A stretch of DNA of 64,000 nucleotides, from assembly GCF_003113495.2 (NCBI RefSeq), contig NZ_CP084506.1:1984001-2048000 (forward strand), written 5' to 3'. The translations under genes and the position numbers were made by a program. The stretch comes from Edwardsiella tarda ATCC 15947 = NBRC 105688. GTDB taxonomy: Bacteria > Pseudomonadota > Gammaproteobacteria > Enterobacterales > Enterobacteriaceae. How positions within the stretch are numbered: position 1 is the first letter of the stretch; each line of letters starts with the position of its first letter. This document shows positions 18,621 to 29,595 of the stretch, piece by piece. Under the pieces are notes generated by a model. The model ran no database searches, was not told where the DNA came from, and was given only the letters and a program-made list of their open reading frames with translations.

Positions 18621-19484
18621 TTAGGCGCGCGTATCCGCCCTCGCCTGGTCGACGGGAGCCGCATCGCTCTTCTCCGGCGCCGCATCGCGTCGGTAGACCC
18701 GGATTAAGAAATCCGTTTCACACATCAATGCGCTACGCGCGCGTAACGCCTCTGAGACGCCTGGTGCCGCTCGCCAAGCAAAGGGGGTCATCTGCAGCAG
18801 ATCGGCGGCCTGCGCGCCGCTGAGGCTCATCTCATAGGCTAAGCGCTGGCTCGCCACCGGCGTGAATCCCGCTAACAACTCCTCTTTCTGTTCGTGCAGG
18901 TGTACCTGAGGGTAGACCAACTCCTTCAACTGGTAGAGGTGGCGTGCCGCAGGCGTCACCGTCACCAGACAACCGCCGGCAGCGACAACGCGCGCTAATT
19001 CGGCTGCATTACAGGGCGCGTAGATGCGTACCACACCGCCCATGCTGGCATCGGCGAACGGCAGACGCTGGCTAGAGGCGACGCAAAAGCGTACTGCGGG
19101 ATAGTGACGGGCCGCATAACGGATAGCGACCTTCGCGATATCCAAGCCATAGACCTGCGCCTGTGCCGCCTCACACCAACTGGCGGTGTAATAGCCCTCA
19201 CCACAGCCGATATCCAGCACATTACAGCCTGGTGCCGGAAGATAACGCGCCAGGGCCGCCTGGACGGCGTCACGCAGCGGTTGGTAGTGCCCCGCCTGTA
19301 AGAAGGCGCTACGCGCTTGCATCATTGCACTGCTGTCGCCCGGTTGCCGCGAATGCTTGAACTGTACCGGCATCAGATTGACATAGCCCTCTTTAGCGCA
19401 GTCGAAACGATGATTGTTGGCACAACTCCACTGGCGCCCGTCCAGACGCAACGCGGAGTGACATAGGGGACATTGGTACGGCAT
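18621..19484 (-). CDS. rlmA: 23S rRNA (guanine-745-N1)-methyltransferase RlmA
   Basis: This 287-residue cytoplasmic methyltransferase modifies G745 of 23S rRNA. An N-terminal zinc ribbon (CPLC near residue 4, then CANNHRFDC) binds RNA. The SAM-binding motif VLDIGCGEGYYT is near residue 90. VRIYAPCNAAELARV and LLQMTPFAWRA match the E. coli enzyme. The ATG at 19484 gives the MPYQCPLC start expected from the family; a longer in-frame start adds 14 unrelated residues. The C-terminus is about 20 residues longer than in E. coli, with an Asp/Ala-rich tail. Confidence 0.93.
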   Translation of the reverse strand: MPYQCPLCHSALRLDGRQWSCANNHRFDCAKEGYVNLMPVQFKHSRQPGDSSAMMQARSAFLQAGHYQPLRDAVQAALARYLPAPGCNVLDIGCGEGYYTASWCEAAQAQVYGLDIAKVAIRYAARHYPAVRFCVASSQRLPFADASMGGVVRIYAPCNAAELARVVAAGGCLVTVTPAARHLYQLKELVYPQVHLHEQKEELLAGFTPVASQRLAYEMSLSGAQAADLLQMTPFAWRAAPGVSEALRARSALMCETDFLIRVYRRDAAPEKSDAAPVDQARADTRA

Positions 19485-19649
19485 GCTGTTTACTCTTTTA
19501 ACGGGGGAGAGGACGCCGGCGGCCATTGGGCGGCGACATCGCGGATGCGGGTATTATCCTGGTCGGCGACGCTGGGTGCAAGCCGAGCCAAGGAGCTTGA
19601 GGTCGATGCGAAACTTGAGGTCGATTAGGGAGATCGTATCGCTAGCCAT

Positions 19650-19671
19650 AAAAAAACCCGCCGGCGGCGGG
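19650..19671 (-). terminator. Terminator of cspC
   Basis: On the minus strand the stem CCCGCC/GGCGGG is followed by seven T, 21 bases after the cspC stop. The plus strand has four T after the stem, so it may also act weakly in the other direction. Confidence 0.85.
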
Positions 19672-19692
19672 TTTTCTAACCACTAACGTAGC

Positions 19693-19902
19693 TTAGATAG
19701 CAGTTACGTTAACAGCAGACGGGCCTTTCTGGCCATCCTGGATTTCGAACTCTACGTGCTGACCTTCAGCCAGAGTTTTGAAACCATTGCCTTGGATTGC
19801 AGAGAAGTGAACGAACACGTCCTTGCTGCCGTCAGCCGGGGTGATGAAACCGAAACCCTTCGCTTCGTTGAACCACTTCACTTGACCTTTGATCTTAGCC
19901 AT
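19693..19902 (-). CDS. cspC: Cold-shock-like protein CspC
   Basis: This 69-residue single cold-shock domain binds single-stranded nucleic acid. It acts as an RNA chaperone and stabilises stress messages in E. coli. RNP1 is KGFGFI and RNP2 is VFVHF. The internal sequences [12 protein letters not shown] and the QDGQKGP...VNVTAI end are those of CspC rather than CspE. Codon choice is that of a highly expressed gene. It lies upstream of rlmA on the same strand, as in E. coli, but with its own terminator. Confidence 0.95.
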   Translation of the reverse strand: MAKIKGQVKWFNEAKGFGFITPADGSKDVFVHFSAIQGNGFKTLAEGQHVEFEIQDGQKGPSAVNVTAI

Positions 19903-20824
19903 CTTACGTATTTCCTTACTATTGATTAAACCGCCCGTAGGCGTTACACAGACAAACTAGAGTCGTTACTGCTTGAGGCACTAAGATAAGGTTCGGCAGA
20001 GAAGTAGTAATCAACGCAAACGTTTTTACTGGGAACTTCTTTACTGAAAATGCCACACATAGACAGAACTGTACCTCGCTTTACTCGAATGCGTTATCAC
20101 ACACTCTCTATTCAATGGCAAGCCATTTTTATGCAGTGATCGACATGTCGCACAGAAATAAAACGGTCGGCGGAAAATTGGCCATGTTTATGCTGAAATA
20201 AGTTGCCATGAACAGTGTTTTCTGCTGTCTCGATGACGTTCACTTTTCCAGCATCTCCCTGCCATTCTCCTCTGACTCTCATGCGTTCCTTTTTACGCTA
20301 TTCTGGCCCATTCGTCATCCTCTTCTCGGCGAAAAACAGCAAATAATAAGTTTGAAATGCGATGCGTTATACATTTTTCACTTATTTTTCCAGCCGGCCT
20401 CATCAGAACGAAGTGAGATTAATCATAGTACAAATTGCTTTTTTAACCTTTATTCAAGAACAGTGCCAAATAGCATCGTAAAAGCGATAGAGAGGAGCAC
20501 CGTACTGAACAGTACAGTGAGTAAATCATGATAATATATTGATAATTCTATTTATAATCACTTACCGATTATTAACAGAATAATGATTTGAAAAAATAAT
20601 CATCGGAATCATCGTCACCGAACACCGATTATTTATATCCCGCAGGAAAAATGATACATCAGCATTCAGCTGCTTTATATGACCTATTTAATACCAGCGC
20701 ACCGCCCTCACCGCCGTAATATCACGATGCCGTCGCCGCCATCGCGCCGAATGCCAAGCGGCGCCGCCAGGGTATATGGCGCGGCGCCTCACGGATCCAT
20801 AAAAATAGCCGCGACTGATTCAAA
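19903..20824. other. AT-rich region between cspC and cysB
   Basis: Roughly 920 bp is clearly more AT-rich than its surroundings. The part next to cspC is probably its promoter and long 5' leader. I do not find yobF, which precedes cspC in E. coli. An open frame of 107 codons at 20208-20531 has no good ribosome binding site and no recognisable domain. A GC-rich stem GGCGCCGC/GCGGCGCC near 20760-20788 lacks a U-tract. This is the junction between two E. coli-like synteny blocks. Confidence 0.55.
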
Positions 20825-21889
<1,065 letters not shown>

Positions 21890-21958
21890 TCATTATGTTA
21901 CTAAACGTATAAGCGGATAACCGGTTCTCTCCTCCAGCACGCACCCACACACCTAGAC

Positions 21959-21984
21959 AAAAAATGCCGGCCCAAGGCCGGCAT
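21959..21984 (-). terminator. Terminator of topA
   Basis: The stem TGCCGGCC/GGCCGGCA with a three-base loop is followed on the minus strand by six T. It lies 25 bases after the topA stop. Confidence 0.85.
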
Positions 21985-22008
21985 CATAATGCATTCAGTC
22001 GGTACGAT

Positions 22009-24609
22009 TTACTTCTTCTCGCTCTCGACCCACTTGCCATCGACGAAGAAGGCGCTCCAACCGGTAGCCTTGCCCTCTTTCTCGCTGGAGACATACTGTT
22101 GCTTAGTCTTACGACTAAAGCGCACCAGCGTCGGATTGCCGTGTTCATCCTGCTGCGGCGCATCGGCCAGATAGCGCAGTTTCTCCGGCAGGCGATCGCG
22201 GAAACGGAACAGCTCCGCCACTAACGGCGCGCGGGTCTCGCGCGATTTAGGGAAGGTATTGGCGGCCAGGAATACCCCGGCGGCACCATCGCGTAATACG
22301 AAGTAGGCGTCGGACTTCTCGCACGCCAGCTCCGGCAACGGCACCGGATCCTCCTTCGGCGGCGCCACCTCACCGTTACGCAGGATCTTGCGGGTATTCT
22401 TACAGGCTTCGTTGGTGCAACCCATATACTTACCGAAACGCCCCATCTTCAGGTGCATCTCGGCCCCGCACTTATCGCACTCCACCACCGGGCCATCATA
22501 CCCTTTGATGCGGAACTCGCCCTCTTCCACCTCGTAACCGTCACACGCCGGGTTATTACCGCAGACATGCAACTTACGATGGTTATCGATCAGATAGCTG
22601 TCCATCGCCGTGCCACACTTCGGACAACGCCGCTTAGCGCGTAGCGCATTGGTCTCGGCGTCCTCGCCCTCTAGCACGTTGAGGACTTCGGCCTCGGGGA
22701 TCAGATTGATGGTGGTCTTGCAACGCTCCTTCGGCGGCAGCGCATAACCGGAGCAGCCGAGGAATACCCCGGTGCTGGCGGTACGGATCCCCATCGCACG
22801 CTCGCAGGTCGGGCAGGCGATGCTGGTTAATACCATCGGATTGGGGCGCATTCCCCCCTCTTCCGGCGTCTTCTCCGCGACCTCAAGCTGCTGGCTGAAG
22901 TCACTAAAGAAACCATCGAGCACGCCGCGCCAGTCGGCCTGGGCATTGGCAACCCGATCCAAGCCATCTTCCATGTGGGCGGTGAAGTCGTAACTCATCA
23001 ATTCGCGGAAGTTCTCTTCCAGGCGATCGGTGACGATCTCCCCCATCTTCTCGGCGTAAAAACGACGATTATCGGTGCGCACATAGCCGCGATCCTGAAT
23101 GGTGGAGATGATGGCGGCATAGGTCGACGGGCGACCGATGCCACGCTTCTCCAACTCGCGCACCAACGAGGCCTCGCTGAATCGAGCCGGCGGCTTGGTA
23201 AAGTGTTGGCTGGGTTGCAGCTGCAACAGGTCGAGTGCCCGCCCGCTCTCCACCGCTGGCAGCGTCCGATCCTCGTCGCCCTTACGCAGCTGCGGCAACA
23301 CCCGTGTCCAACCGTCGAAGCGCAGGGTACGCCCACGCGCCTTCAGGGTGTAATCCGCCGCCTGTACGGTAATGGTGCTGGCATCATATTTGGCCGGCGT
23401 CATCTGGCAGGCCACGAACTGACGCCAGATCAGTTGGTACAGTTTCAGCGCGTCGTCTTCCATCCCCTTAAGGTCGTCGGCGGAGACCTTCACATCGGAT
23501 GGACGGATCGCCTCGTGCGCCTCCTGCGAGTTATCCTTGCTGGCATAGACGTTAGCCTGCGCGGGCAGATACTCGGCACCGAAGTTGTCGCCGATATAGG
23601 CGCGCACCATATTCAGGGCGTCCTGGCTCAGGTTGGTCGAGTCGGTACGCATATAGGTGATGTAGCCCGCTTCATACAGACGCTGTGCCATCATCATGGT
23701 CTTCTTCACCCCGAAGCCCAAACGCGTACTGGCGGCTTGTTGTAGCGTCGAGGTGATAAAGGGGGCCGATGGCTTGCTGCTGGTCGGTTTATCTTCCCGT
23801 TCACGCACCACGAAACGGGCATGTTCCAACGCGCTAACGGCCGCCTGGCTCTGTTGCGCATTGACCGGTTTAAACGGTTTATCGTTGCAGTGGGTCACTT
23901 GAGCCTGGAAGTTCGTCTCGGCACCGACGGCGAGATCGGCGCGTAACTCCCAATACTCTTCCGGCACAAACGCCTTAATCTCCCGCTCCCGCTCAACGAT
24001 CAACCGCACAGCCACCGACTGTACACGCCCCGCAGAGAGGCCGCGCGCGACCTTCTTCCACAGCAGCGGCGACACCATATAACCGACCACGCGATCCATA
24101 AAACGGCGCGCCTGCTGGGCGTTGACGCGATCGATATTCAGTTCGCCAGGATGGCTAAAGGCTTGCTGGATAGCGTTCTTGGTAATTTCGTTAAACACCA
24201 CGCGGCTATAGCGCCCATCATCGCCGCCGATCACCTCACGCAGATGCCAGGCGATGGCCTCCCCTTCGCGGTCCAAGTCGGTTGCCAGATAGATGTGGTC
24301 AGCTTTTTCGGCCAGAGACTTTAGCTCCGCGACCACCTTCTCTTTGCCCGGCAGAATTTCGTAATGCGCCTGCCAGTCGTGATAAGGGTCGACCCCCATG
24401 CGATTGACCAGCGCATCGCGCTCGTTCTTCTTGACCTTGGTCTTGGTTTTGTCGTCGGTCGAGGCAGCGCCCTTCTTACTGGCTGAGCCACTGGTCGGCA
24501 AATCGCGGATATGACCGACGCTGGACTTCACCACGTAGTCATTGCCGAGATACTTATTTATGGTTTTGGCCTTTGCCGGGGACTCAACTATAACGAGAGC
24601 TTTACCCAT
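22009..24609 (-). CDS. topA: DNA topoisomerase I
   Basis: This 866-residue type IA topoisomerase relaxes negative supercoils. The N-terminal Toprim domain shows [19 protein letters not shown] and the acidic cluster [13 protein letters not shown]. The active-site tyrosine lies in [13 protein letters not shown] near residue 320. The C-terminal region has zinc ribbons, visible as CPTC near 600, RCPKCG...CGNNPAC near 663 and ECDKCG...CTNEAC near 710, and ends in the RNA-polymerase-binding type C-terminal domain. Size and order match E. coli TopA (865). It is upstream of cysB on the same strand. Confidence 0.97.
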   Translation of the reverse strand: MGKALVIVESPAKAKTINKYLGNDYVVKSSVGHIRDLPTSGSASKKGAASTDDKTKTKVKKNERDALVNRMGVDPYHDWQAHYEILPGKEKVVAELKSLAEKADHIYLATDLDREGEAIAWHLREVIGGDDGRYSRVVFNEITKNAIQQAFSHPGELNIDRVNAQQARRFMDRVVGYMVSPLLWKKVARGLSAGRVQSVAVRLIVEREREIKAFVPEEYWELRADLAVGAETNFQAQVTHCNDKPFKPVNAQQSQAAVSALEHARFVVREREDKPTSSKPSAPFITSTLQQAASTRLGFGVKKTMMMAQRLYEAGYITYMRTDSTNLSQDALNMVRAYIGDNFGAEYLPAQANVYASKDNSQEAHEAIRPSDVKVSADDLKGMEDDALKLYQLIWRQFVACQMTPAKYDASTITVQAADYTLKARGRTLRFDGWTRVLPQLRKGDEDRTLPAVESGRALDLLQLQPSQHFTKPPARFSEASLVRELEKRGIGRPSTYAAIISTIQDRGYVRTDNRRFYAEKMGEIVTDRLEENFRELMSYDFTAHMEDGLDRVANAQADWRGVLDGFFSDFSQQLEVAEKTPEEGGMRPNPMVLTSIACPTCERAMGIRTASTGVFLGCSGYALPPKERCKTTINLIPEAEVLNVLEGEDAETNALRAKRRCPKCGTAMDSYLIDNHRKLHVCGNNPACDGYEVEEGEFRIKGYDGPVVECDKCGAEMHLKMGRFGKYMGCTNEACKNTRKILRNGEVAPPKEDPVPLPELACEKSDAYFVLRDGAAGVFLAANTFPKSRETRAPLVAELFRFRDRLPEKLRYLADAPQQDEHGNPTLVRFSRKTKQQYVSSEKEGKATGWSAFFVDGKWVESEKK

Positions 24610-25008
24610 AATTCTCTTTACCTGAATGCATCCTTCTGTTGCCAGAAGCCTTTAATTCGCCATTAAACCGGCACTGTATAGAATTCTTTTTTATATTGCG
24701 ACAGGCACAGCAGAGATCAAGACTCACCGTCCTAAACGCCTCATCGTTGTGCAGACACAGCTCAATTCGCTGATCTAGCGCAATATTTCGCTTACGCCCT
24801 CCGCGGCACAGCAAGCGATGCGCGCAGAGTGTAAACAAGAGATTCCGTCAGAATCAAGAAGTGCCTCACTCTACCCGATCGTCAGCGCCACGCAACCTAA
24901 TTAGCACGCTCCGCACATTTTTACCAATTTTCCCCCATCCTATCCCCCTCTTGCCGCTCCCGTCTGACAGGGTAAAATAAGCCAAAAGTATCAGTTGGAG
25001 AGAAAAAG
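24610..25008. other. topA-yciN divergent control region
   Basis: This 399-bp region must carry the topA promoters on the minus strand and the yciN promoter on the plus strand. A 78-codon frame on the minus strand running into topA has no conserved features and overlaps the topA start, so I do not call it. Confidence 0.5.
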
Positions 25009-25260
25009 ATGTTGTATGAAACTGCCCCGATCACCCGCGAACAACTGTTGGCCGAGGCCAATCAGATCATCCGCGATCACGAAGATTACATGCAGGGAAT
25101 GGTGGCTACCGACGTCGAACAGAAAGGGAATGTGCTCGTCTTTCGTGGCGAGTTTTTCTTGGATAAGGATGGGCTACCGACGCCGAAGAGTACCGCAGCC
25201 TTCAACATGTTCAAACACCTGGCTCACACGCTGTCAGAAAAATACCATCTGGCCGATTGA
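25009..25260 (+). CDS. yciN: YciN family protein (DUF2498)
   Basis: This 83-residue soluble acidic protein of unknown function has recognisable YciN segments: [21 protein letters not shown] and [22 protein letters not shown]. coli yciN occupies the same place between topA and sohB. The ATG has GGAGAG upstream. It is convergent with sohB across a GC hairpin. Confidence 0.9.
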   Translation: MLYETAPITREQLLAEANQIIRDHEDYMQGMVATDVEQKGNVLVFRGEFFLDKDGLPTPKSTAAFNMFKHLAHTLSEKYHLAD

Positions 25261-25270
25261 TGTCCACTCT

Positions 25271-25291
25271 GGCGCGCCCTTTGGGCGCGCC
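25271..25291. terminator. Hairpin between convergent yciN and sohB
   Basis: A perfect nine-pair stem GGCGCGCCC/GGGCGCGCC with a three-base loop lies just after the yciN stop. Neither side has a U-tract. Confidence 0.55.
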
Positions 25292-25303
25292 GAATGCCAT
25301 GCC

Positions 25304-26350
25304 TTAGGGTAAGGGGCGCTGACCACGCTGCCACCAACGCAGCAGCAGGCTATCCGCCCCTTGTGCCGCCGCCATGCCCATGCGAGCCATCAGCCCCTTA
25401 CGGCGCATATAACGCACCGCGATCACCTCGGCCTGCTCCATCTCGGCAATGAGCAGATCATCGCTGGTGCTCAACTCATCCACCAACCCCTTCTCCAACG
25501 CCTGCTCACCGTACCAATGCTCACCCGTCGCCACCGCATCGACATCCAGCGATGGCCGCTGACGCTGGACGAACTGCTTAAATAAACGATGCGTCTCATC
25601 CAGCTCCTGGCAAAACTTCTCGCGCCCCGCCTCGGTGTTTTCGCCGAAGAGCGTCAGGGTGCGCTTAAACTCACCGGCGGTATGCAGCTCGACATCGACA
25701 TCATTCTTCTTTAACCAACGGTTAAAGTTAGGGATCTGCGCCACGACACCGATCGAGCCGATGATGGCGAAGGGCGCCGCCACGATGCGATCGGCGACAC
25801 AGGCCATCATGTAACCGCCGCTGGCCGCCACCTTATCCACCGCCACCGTCAGACGCACGCCGGCCTGACGCAGGCGCTGTAGCTGCGAAGCCGCCAGCCC
25901 ATAGCCATGCACTACCCCGCCGGGGCTTTCCAGGCGCAGTAACACACTATCCTGGGGGCCGGCGACCGCCAATACCGCGCTGATCTCCTCACGCAGCGAA
26001 GTCACTTCGTGAGCATCCATGCTGCCCTTAAAGTCCAGCACGTAGATGCAGGGCTTCTCGGCGGCCAACAATCCCCCTCGCGCCTCCGCCTTACGCTGTT
26101 TCTCCTCGGCCTTCGCCACCTTCTTCTGCAAACGGCGCCACTGTTTCAATGCGGCTCCCTGTAGGCGGGCGCTACGCATGTTGCGCTGCATCTCACGGTA
26201 CTGTTCGCCCAGATCCGTCAGTTGCAGCTCACCGCCGCCATGCCCTTGGCGCTGACGTAACCCGAGCACCAATAACACCAACGCCGCCACAGCCACCAGC
26301 AGCGTCGCCGCCTTGGCCAAAAACAGGCTATATAAGGATAACCACTCCAC
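25304..26350 (-). CDS. sohB: S49 family protease SohB
   Basis: This 348-residue inner membrane serine protease of the signal-peptide-peptidase family has an N-terminal membrane anchor (about residues 5-28). A charged coiled region (KQWRRLQKKVAKAEEKQRKAEA) and an S49 catalytic domain follow. VLDFKGSMDAHEV, LRLESPGGVVHGYGLAASQL, the nucleophile serine of VDKVAASGGYMMACVAD and a downstream lysine (GEFKRTLTLFGE) are visible. I place the start at the GTG at 26350, where alignment to E. coli (MELLSEYGLFLAK) begins and AAGGCGGTG lies upstream. ATG codons at 26368 and 26371 are alternatives without a ribosome binding site. Confidence 0.9.
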   Translation of the reverse strand: MEWLSLYSLFLAKAATLLVAVAALVLLVLGLRQRQGHGGGELQLTDLGEQYREMQRNMRSARLQGAALKQWRRLQKKVAKAEEKQRKAEARGGLLAAEKPCIYVLDFKGSMDAHEVTSLREEISAVLAVAGPQDSVLLRLESPGGVVHGYGLAASQLQRLRQAGVRLTVAVDKVAASGGYMMACVADRIVAAPFAIIGSIGVVAQIPNFNRWLKKNDVDVELHTAGEFKRTLTLFGENTEAGREKFCQELDETHRLFKQFVQRQRPSLDVDAVATGEHWYGEQALEKGLVDELSTSDDLLIAEMEQAEVIAVRYMRRKGLMARMGMAAAQGADSLLLRWWQRGQRPLP

Positions 26351-26576
26351 ACTCACCGCCTTGTTCATCATGCTGTTAATACCACTGAGCGCCCCCGTGC
26401 CACGGGATACGCATCACGTACGCCACACAGACTAAGGGGACGCCGTAAAATAGCAAGTCTTGTCAGGTAAACAGCTTGTAAATCCGCCAAGCGCACGCCG
26501 CAAACGCGATTCTCGTTGACCCGAGACCGAGCGACGGGCTATAGATCTGCCATTGTTCCCGTATTCGGAGCTTACC

Positions 26577-27359
26577 ATGACCGTTTCCCTGCCGGGCCAA
26601 GCCTACCTTGCCCCCGCCGATCTGTTACAGGATCGTATCATTCTGGTGACGGGTGCCAGCGCCGGCATTGGCCGTGAAGCCGCGCTCAGCTATGCCCGCC
26701 ACGGTGCGCAACTGATCCTGCTGGGGCGCGATGGCACACGATTAGAGACGCTGGCGCAGCAGATCGTCGCCGAAGGGGCGCCACGTCCCCATCTCATCCG
26801 TTGCGATCTGCTGACCCTGAATGAGGCGCAGAGCCGAGCGCTGGTCGCGGATCTCGGTCAACGCGTCGATCGACTGGACGGCCTGCTGCACAGCGCCGGC
26901 CTGTTGGGTGACATCGCGCCATTGGCGCAACAAGATTATGACCAATGGCAGGCGGTGATGCAGGTCAACGTCAACACCCAATTCCTGTTGACGCGCGATC
27001 TGCTGCCGCTGTTGCAGCGCGCCCCCCGCGCCTCGCTCATCTTCACCAGCTCCAGCGTTGGCCGCCAGGGTCGCGCCGGTTGGGGGGCCTACGCCGTCTC
27101 GAAGTTCGCCACCGAGGGCATGATGCAGGTCTGGGCCGAGGAGCTCGCGGCCAGTTCGGTGCGGGTCAACGCCATCAACCCGGGGGCGACGCGGACCGCC
27201 ATGCGCGCCAGCGCCTATCCCGATGAGGATCCCCACACCCTGCTCACCCCGGCGCAGATCATGCCGCTGTATCTCTACCTGATGGGAGATGATAGCCAAA
27301 ACGTACATGGTCGTAGCCTGGACGCCCAACCCGGCCGTCGTCCCGGTCGAGCCGGCTAA
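26577..27359 (+). CDS. yciK: YciK, short-chain dehydrogenase/reductase family oxidoreductase
   Basis: This 260-residue Rossmann-fold enzyme has the NAD(P)-binding TGASAGIGREAA near residue 26, the HSAGLLGD motif, the catalytic Ser in FTSSSVGRQGR and the YxxxK pair in YAVSKFA. It matches E. coli YciK throughout. The substrate is unknown. The ATG at 26577 has CGGAG six bases upstream. btuR follows 65 bp downstream, as in E. coli, where the pair may be cotranscribed. Confidence 0.92.
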   Translation: MTVSLPGQAYLAPADLLQDRIILVTGASAGIGREAALSYARHGAQLILLGRDGTRLETLAQQIVAEGAPRPHLIRCDLLTLNEAQSRALVADLGQRVDRLDGLLHSAGLLGDIAPLAQQDYDQWQAVMQVNVNTQFLLTRDLLPLLQRAPRASLIFTSSSVGRQGRAGWGAYAVSKFATEGMMQVWAEELAASSVRVNAINPGATRTAMRASAYPDEDPHTLLTPAQIMPLYLYLMGDDSQNVHGRSLDAQPGRRPGRAG

Positions 27360-27424
27360 CGGCCCCGCGCCCCGCCATTGAGCGTGGGGCGACCAGCTCA
27401 TCACATTACGTTAAGGAGTCGAGG

Positions 27425-28015
27425 ATGGATCAACAGCGCCACCAGCAGCGCCAGCAACGCCTGAAAGAGAAGGTGGATGCCCGCATCGCCGCCGCCCGTG
27501 AGGAGCGCGGTATCGTGATCATCTTCACCGGCAACGGCAAGGGAAAAAGTAGCGCCGCTTTCGGCACCGTCGCCCGTAGCGTCGGCCATGGTAAACGGGC
27601 CGCCGTCGCACAGTTTATCAAGGGCACCTGGGAGAATGGTGAACGCAACCTACTCGAGCCACACGGCGTCGAATTCCAGGTGATGGCCAGCGGCTTCACC
27701 TGGGAGACTCAAGATCGGCAGGCGGACATCGAGGCCGCCGAGCAGGTCTGGCACCACGCGCAACGCATGCTGGCCGACCCGCATCTCGATCTGGTGGTAT
27801 TGGATGAGCTGACCTACATGGTCAGTTACCATTATCTGCCGCTGGAGGAGGTCGTTGCCGCGTTACGTGCCCGTCCCCCCCATCAGTCGGTGATCATCAC
27901 CGGACGGGCCTGCCACCGCGATCTGATCGCCTTGGCGGATACGGTGAGTGAAATCCGCCCAGAAAAGCATGCCTTCAACGCCGGTATCAAGGCGCAGAAA
28001 GGCATCGACTGGTAA
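27425..28015 (+). CDS. btuR: Corrinoid adenosyltransferase BtuR (CobO type)
   Basis: This 196-residue cytoplasmic enzyme moves the adenosyl group of ATP to the cobalt of cobalamin and corrinoid intermediates. The ATP-binding P-loop is FTGNGKGKSSAAFGT near residue 37. LDLVVLDELTYMVSYHYL and VIITGRACHRDLIALADTVSE are family motifs. A TAAGGAG site supports the start. The stop is five bases from the convergent cobC stop, so three cobalamin genes lie together. Confidence 0.95.
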   Translation: MDQQRHQQRQQRLKEKVDARIAAAREERGIVIIFTGNGKGKSSAAFGTVARSVGHGKRAAVAQFIKGTWENGERNLLEPHGVEFQVMASGFTWETQDRQADIEAAEQVWHHAQRMLADPHLDLVVLDELTYMVSYHYLPLEEVVAALRARPPHQSVIITGRACHRDLIALADTVSEIRPEKHAFNAGIKAQKGIDW

Positions 28016-28020
28016 CCACC

Positions 28021-28617
28021 TCAGCCGACGCCACGGTCGTTAAGGCGGCGCAGTAGCGCGAAGTCGTGATCGATGGAGATCAGGCTATGGCAACCTTGAG
28101 CAAAGGTGAAATGCCACATCTGATCCGCCGCCATCCCCAACAGATGGGCGCACAACAGCGCCAGCACCCCCTGATGGGCGACCAGCAGCACCCGCTGTCC
28201 GGCGTGACGCACCACCAACTCGTCGAGCGTCGCCGTCACCCGTGCGCTGAAAGCCGTGAAGCTCTCCCCCTGCGGCGGCGCGGCATGCCGCCAGTCATCG
28301 CACCACGCCTGGTAGGCCGCGCTCTGCTCACGCGCCAGATCGCGGTGATGACGCAGCTCCCAGTCACCGAAATCCATCTCATCCAACCCCGCGTGCACAT
28401 GGAAGGCGCCCTGCTCACCGATGATCGGCCGCAAGGTTTGTTGGGTACGCAACAGGCGACTGGCATAGGCGACGTCGAACGCCACCCCCTGTAACTGGCG
28501 CGCGACCGCCTGTGCCTGCAGCTGCCCTTGCGCCGTCAGCGGCAGATTACTGCGCCCGCAGTAGACGCCATCCAGGTTAGCTTGAGTCTGACCATGACGC
28601 ACCAGATACAGTTCCAT
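28021..28617 (-). CDS. cobC: Adenosylcobalamin/alpha-ribazole phosphatase CobC
   Basis: This 198-residue histidine phosphatase has the catalytic motif LVRHGQTQANLDGVYCGRS at the N-terminus, the second His in VLLVAHQGVLALL and the acidic DEMDFGDWE. It removes the phosphate from adenosylcobalamin-5'-phosphate or alpha-ribazole phosphate in nucleotide loop assembly. The ATG at 28617 is preferred to GTG 28623, because the GAGG in the end of cobS then has a spacing of seven. It is translationally close-coupled to cobS. Confidence 0.9.
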   Translation of the reverse strand: MELYLVRHGQTQANLDGVYCGRSNLPLTAQGQLQAQAVARQLQGVAFDVAYASRLLRTQQTLRPIIGEQGAFHVHAGLDEMDFGDWELRHHRDLAREQSAAYQAWCDDWRHAAPPQGESFTAFSARVTATLDELVVRHAGQRVLLVAHQGVLALLCAHLLGMAADQMWHFTFAQGCHSLISIDHDFALLRRLNDRGVG

Positions 28618-28626
28618 CGCCACGCC

Positions 28627-29364
28627 TCAGTACAATGCCAACAGGAATACCAACGCAGACAACTCATTGGCGGCGCCCAGCGTATCCCCCGTCTGCCCAC
28701 CCAGACGCATGTTAATGAAGGCGCGGTAAATCAGGGCGAACAGGTAGGCGATGAAGAAGGCCAGCAACCCCTGCCAATGCAGCAGGCCAAAGGTTAGCAG
28801 CAGGCCGATCGCCAAGGTCAAGGCGTAGTGGCTACCGCTGATCTTGCCGATATACAGATTCCCCATGCCGCTCTCGCGCGCGTAACGCTGGCGGTACATC
28901 ATCACCGCCAGCAGGGTGCGACTCACCAGCGGCAGAGCCACCAGCACGGCGTAGATATGCAACGACGACCCCGCCAGACGCTGGATCAACACCACCTCCA
29001 TCAGGATCACGAAGATCAACGCCAGCGTACCATTGGTGCCGATACGGCTGTCCCGCATGATCTCCAACATGCGATCGCGCGGGCGGGCGGAGAACAACCC
29101 ATCACAGGTATCGGCCAGGCCGTCAAGATGAAAGGCGCCGGTCACCAGCGCGCTGGCCAATACCGCCGCCACCGCCCCCAGCCAACTGCCATAGGTGGTC
29201 GCCAACACGCCATAGGCCAACGCACTGATTACCCCGACCAGCAGGCCAACAAAGGGAAAGTAAATAATGCCGCGCGGATAGTCGCTCAGCGCCAGGTCAT
29301 CGCTACAACGTGGAGAGACCGGGATGCGGGTCATAAACTGCAAGGTCGCCAGGAAAAGTTTCAT
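28627..29364 (-). CDS. cobS: Adenosylcobinamide-GDP ribazoletransferase CobS
   Basis: This 245-residue membrane enzyme joins adenosylcobinamide-GDP and alpha-ribazole. The first segment FLATLQFMTRIPV, the acidic motif GAFHLDGLADTCDGLFS near residue 80 and the conserved RMLEIMRDSRIGTNGTLALIF are diagnostic of CobS. Several hydrophobic segments span the length. It precedes cobC. The usual partner cobU is not next to it, and I see no cobalamin riboswitch upstream. Confidence 0.94.
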   Translation of the reverse strand: MKLFLATLQFMTRIPVSPRCSDDLALSDYPRGIIYFPFVGLLVGVISALAYGVLATTYGSWLGAVAAVLASALVTGAFHLDGLADTCDGLFSARPRDRMLEIMRDSRIGTNGTLALIFVILMEVVLIQRLAGSSLHIYAVLVALPLVSRTLLAVMMYRQRYARESGMGNLYIGKISGSHYALTLAIGLLLTFGLLHWQGLLAFFIAYLFALIYRAFINMRLGGQTGDTLGAANELSALVFLLALY

Positions 29365-29542
29365 TGTCCGTCGAGTCGTCCGTAAAAAGGGAAAGCATCG
29401 TACCTGACGTCACGCCAACGGCGCCGGGACACGATCTAATAACGTACTGATACCCCAATAGTAATACCACTTTCTGCGCGTGATGCCAGCCCAGGCTAAG
29501 CAAAATCGGCAACGGGCCGAGCGAAGGCCATCCACGCGCGAT

Positions 29543-29567
29543 AAAAAAACCGCTCCGAGGAGCGGTT
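29543..29567 (-). terminator. Terminator of rluB
   Basis: The stem AACCGCTCC/GGAGCGGTT with a two-base loop is followed by seven T on the minus strand, about 30 bases after the rluB stop. Confidence 0.85.
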
Positions 29568-29595
29568 ATCTACGATGAAACGGTCTCTGTGACGC

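Noticed and set aside
20208..20531. A 107-codon frame in the AT-rich region
   Set aside because: It has a weak ribosome binding site, no domain and a composition like non-coding AT-rich DNA.
24602..24838. A 78-codon minus-strand frame in the topA leader
   Set aside because: It overlaps the topA start out of frame and shows no conserved features.
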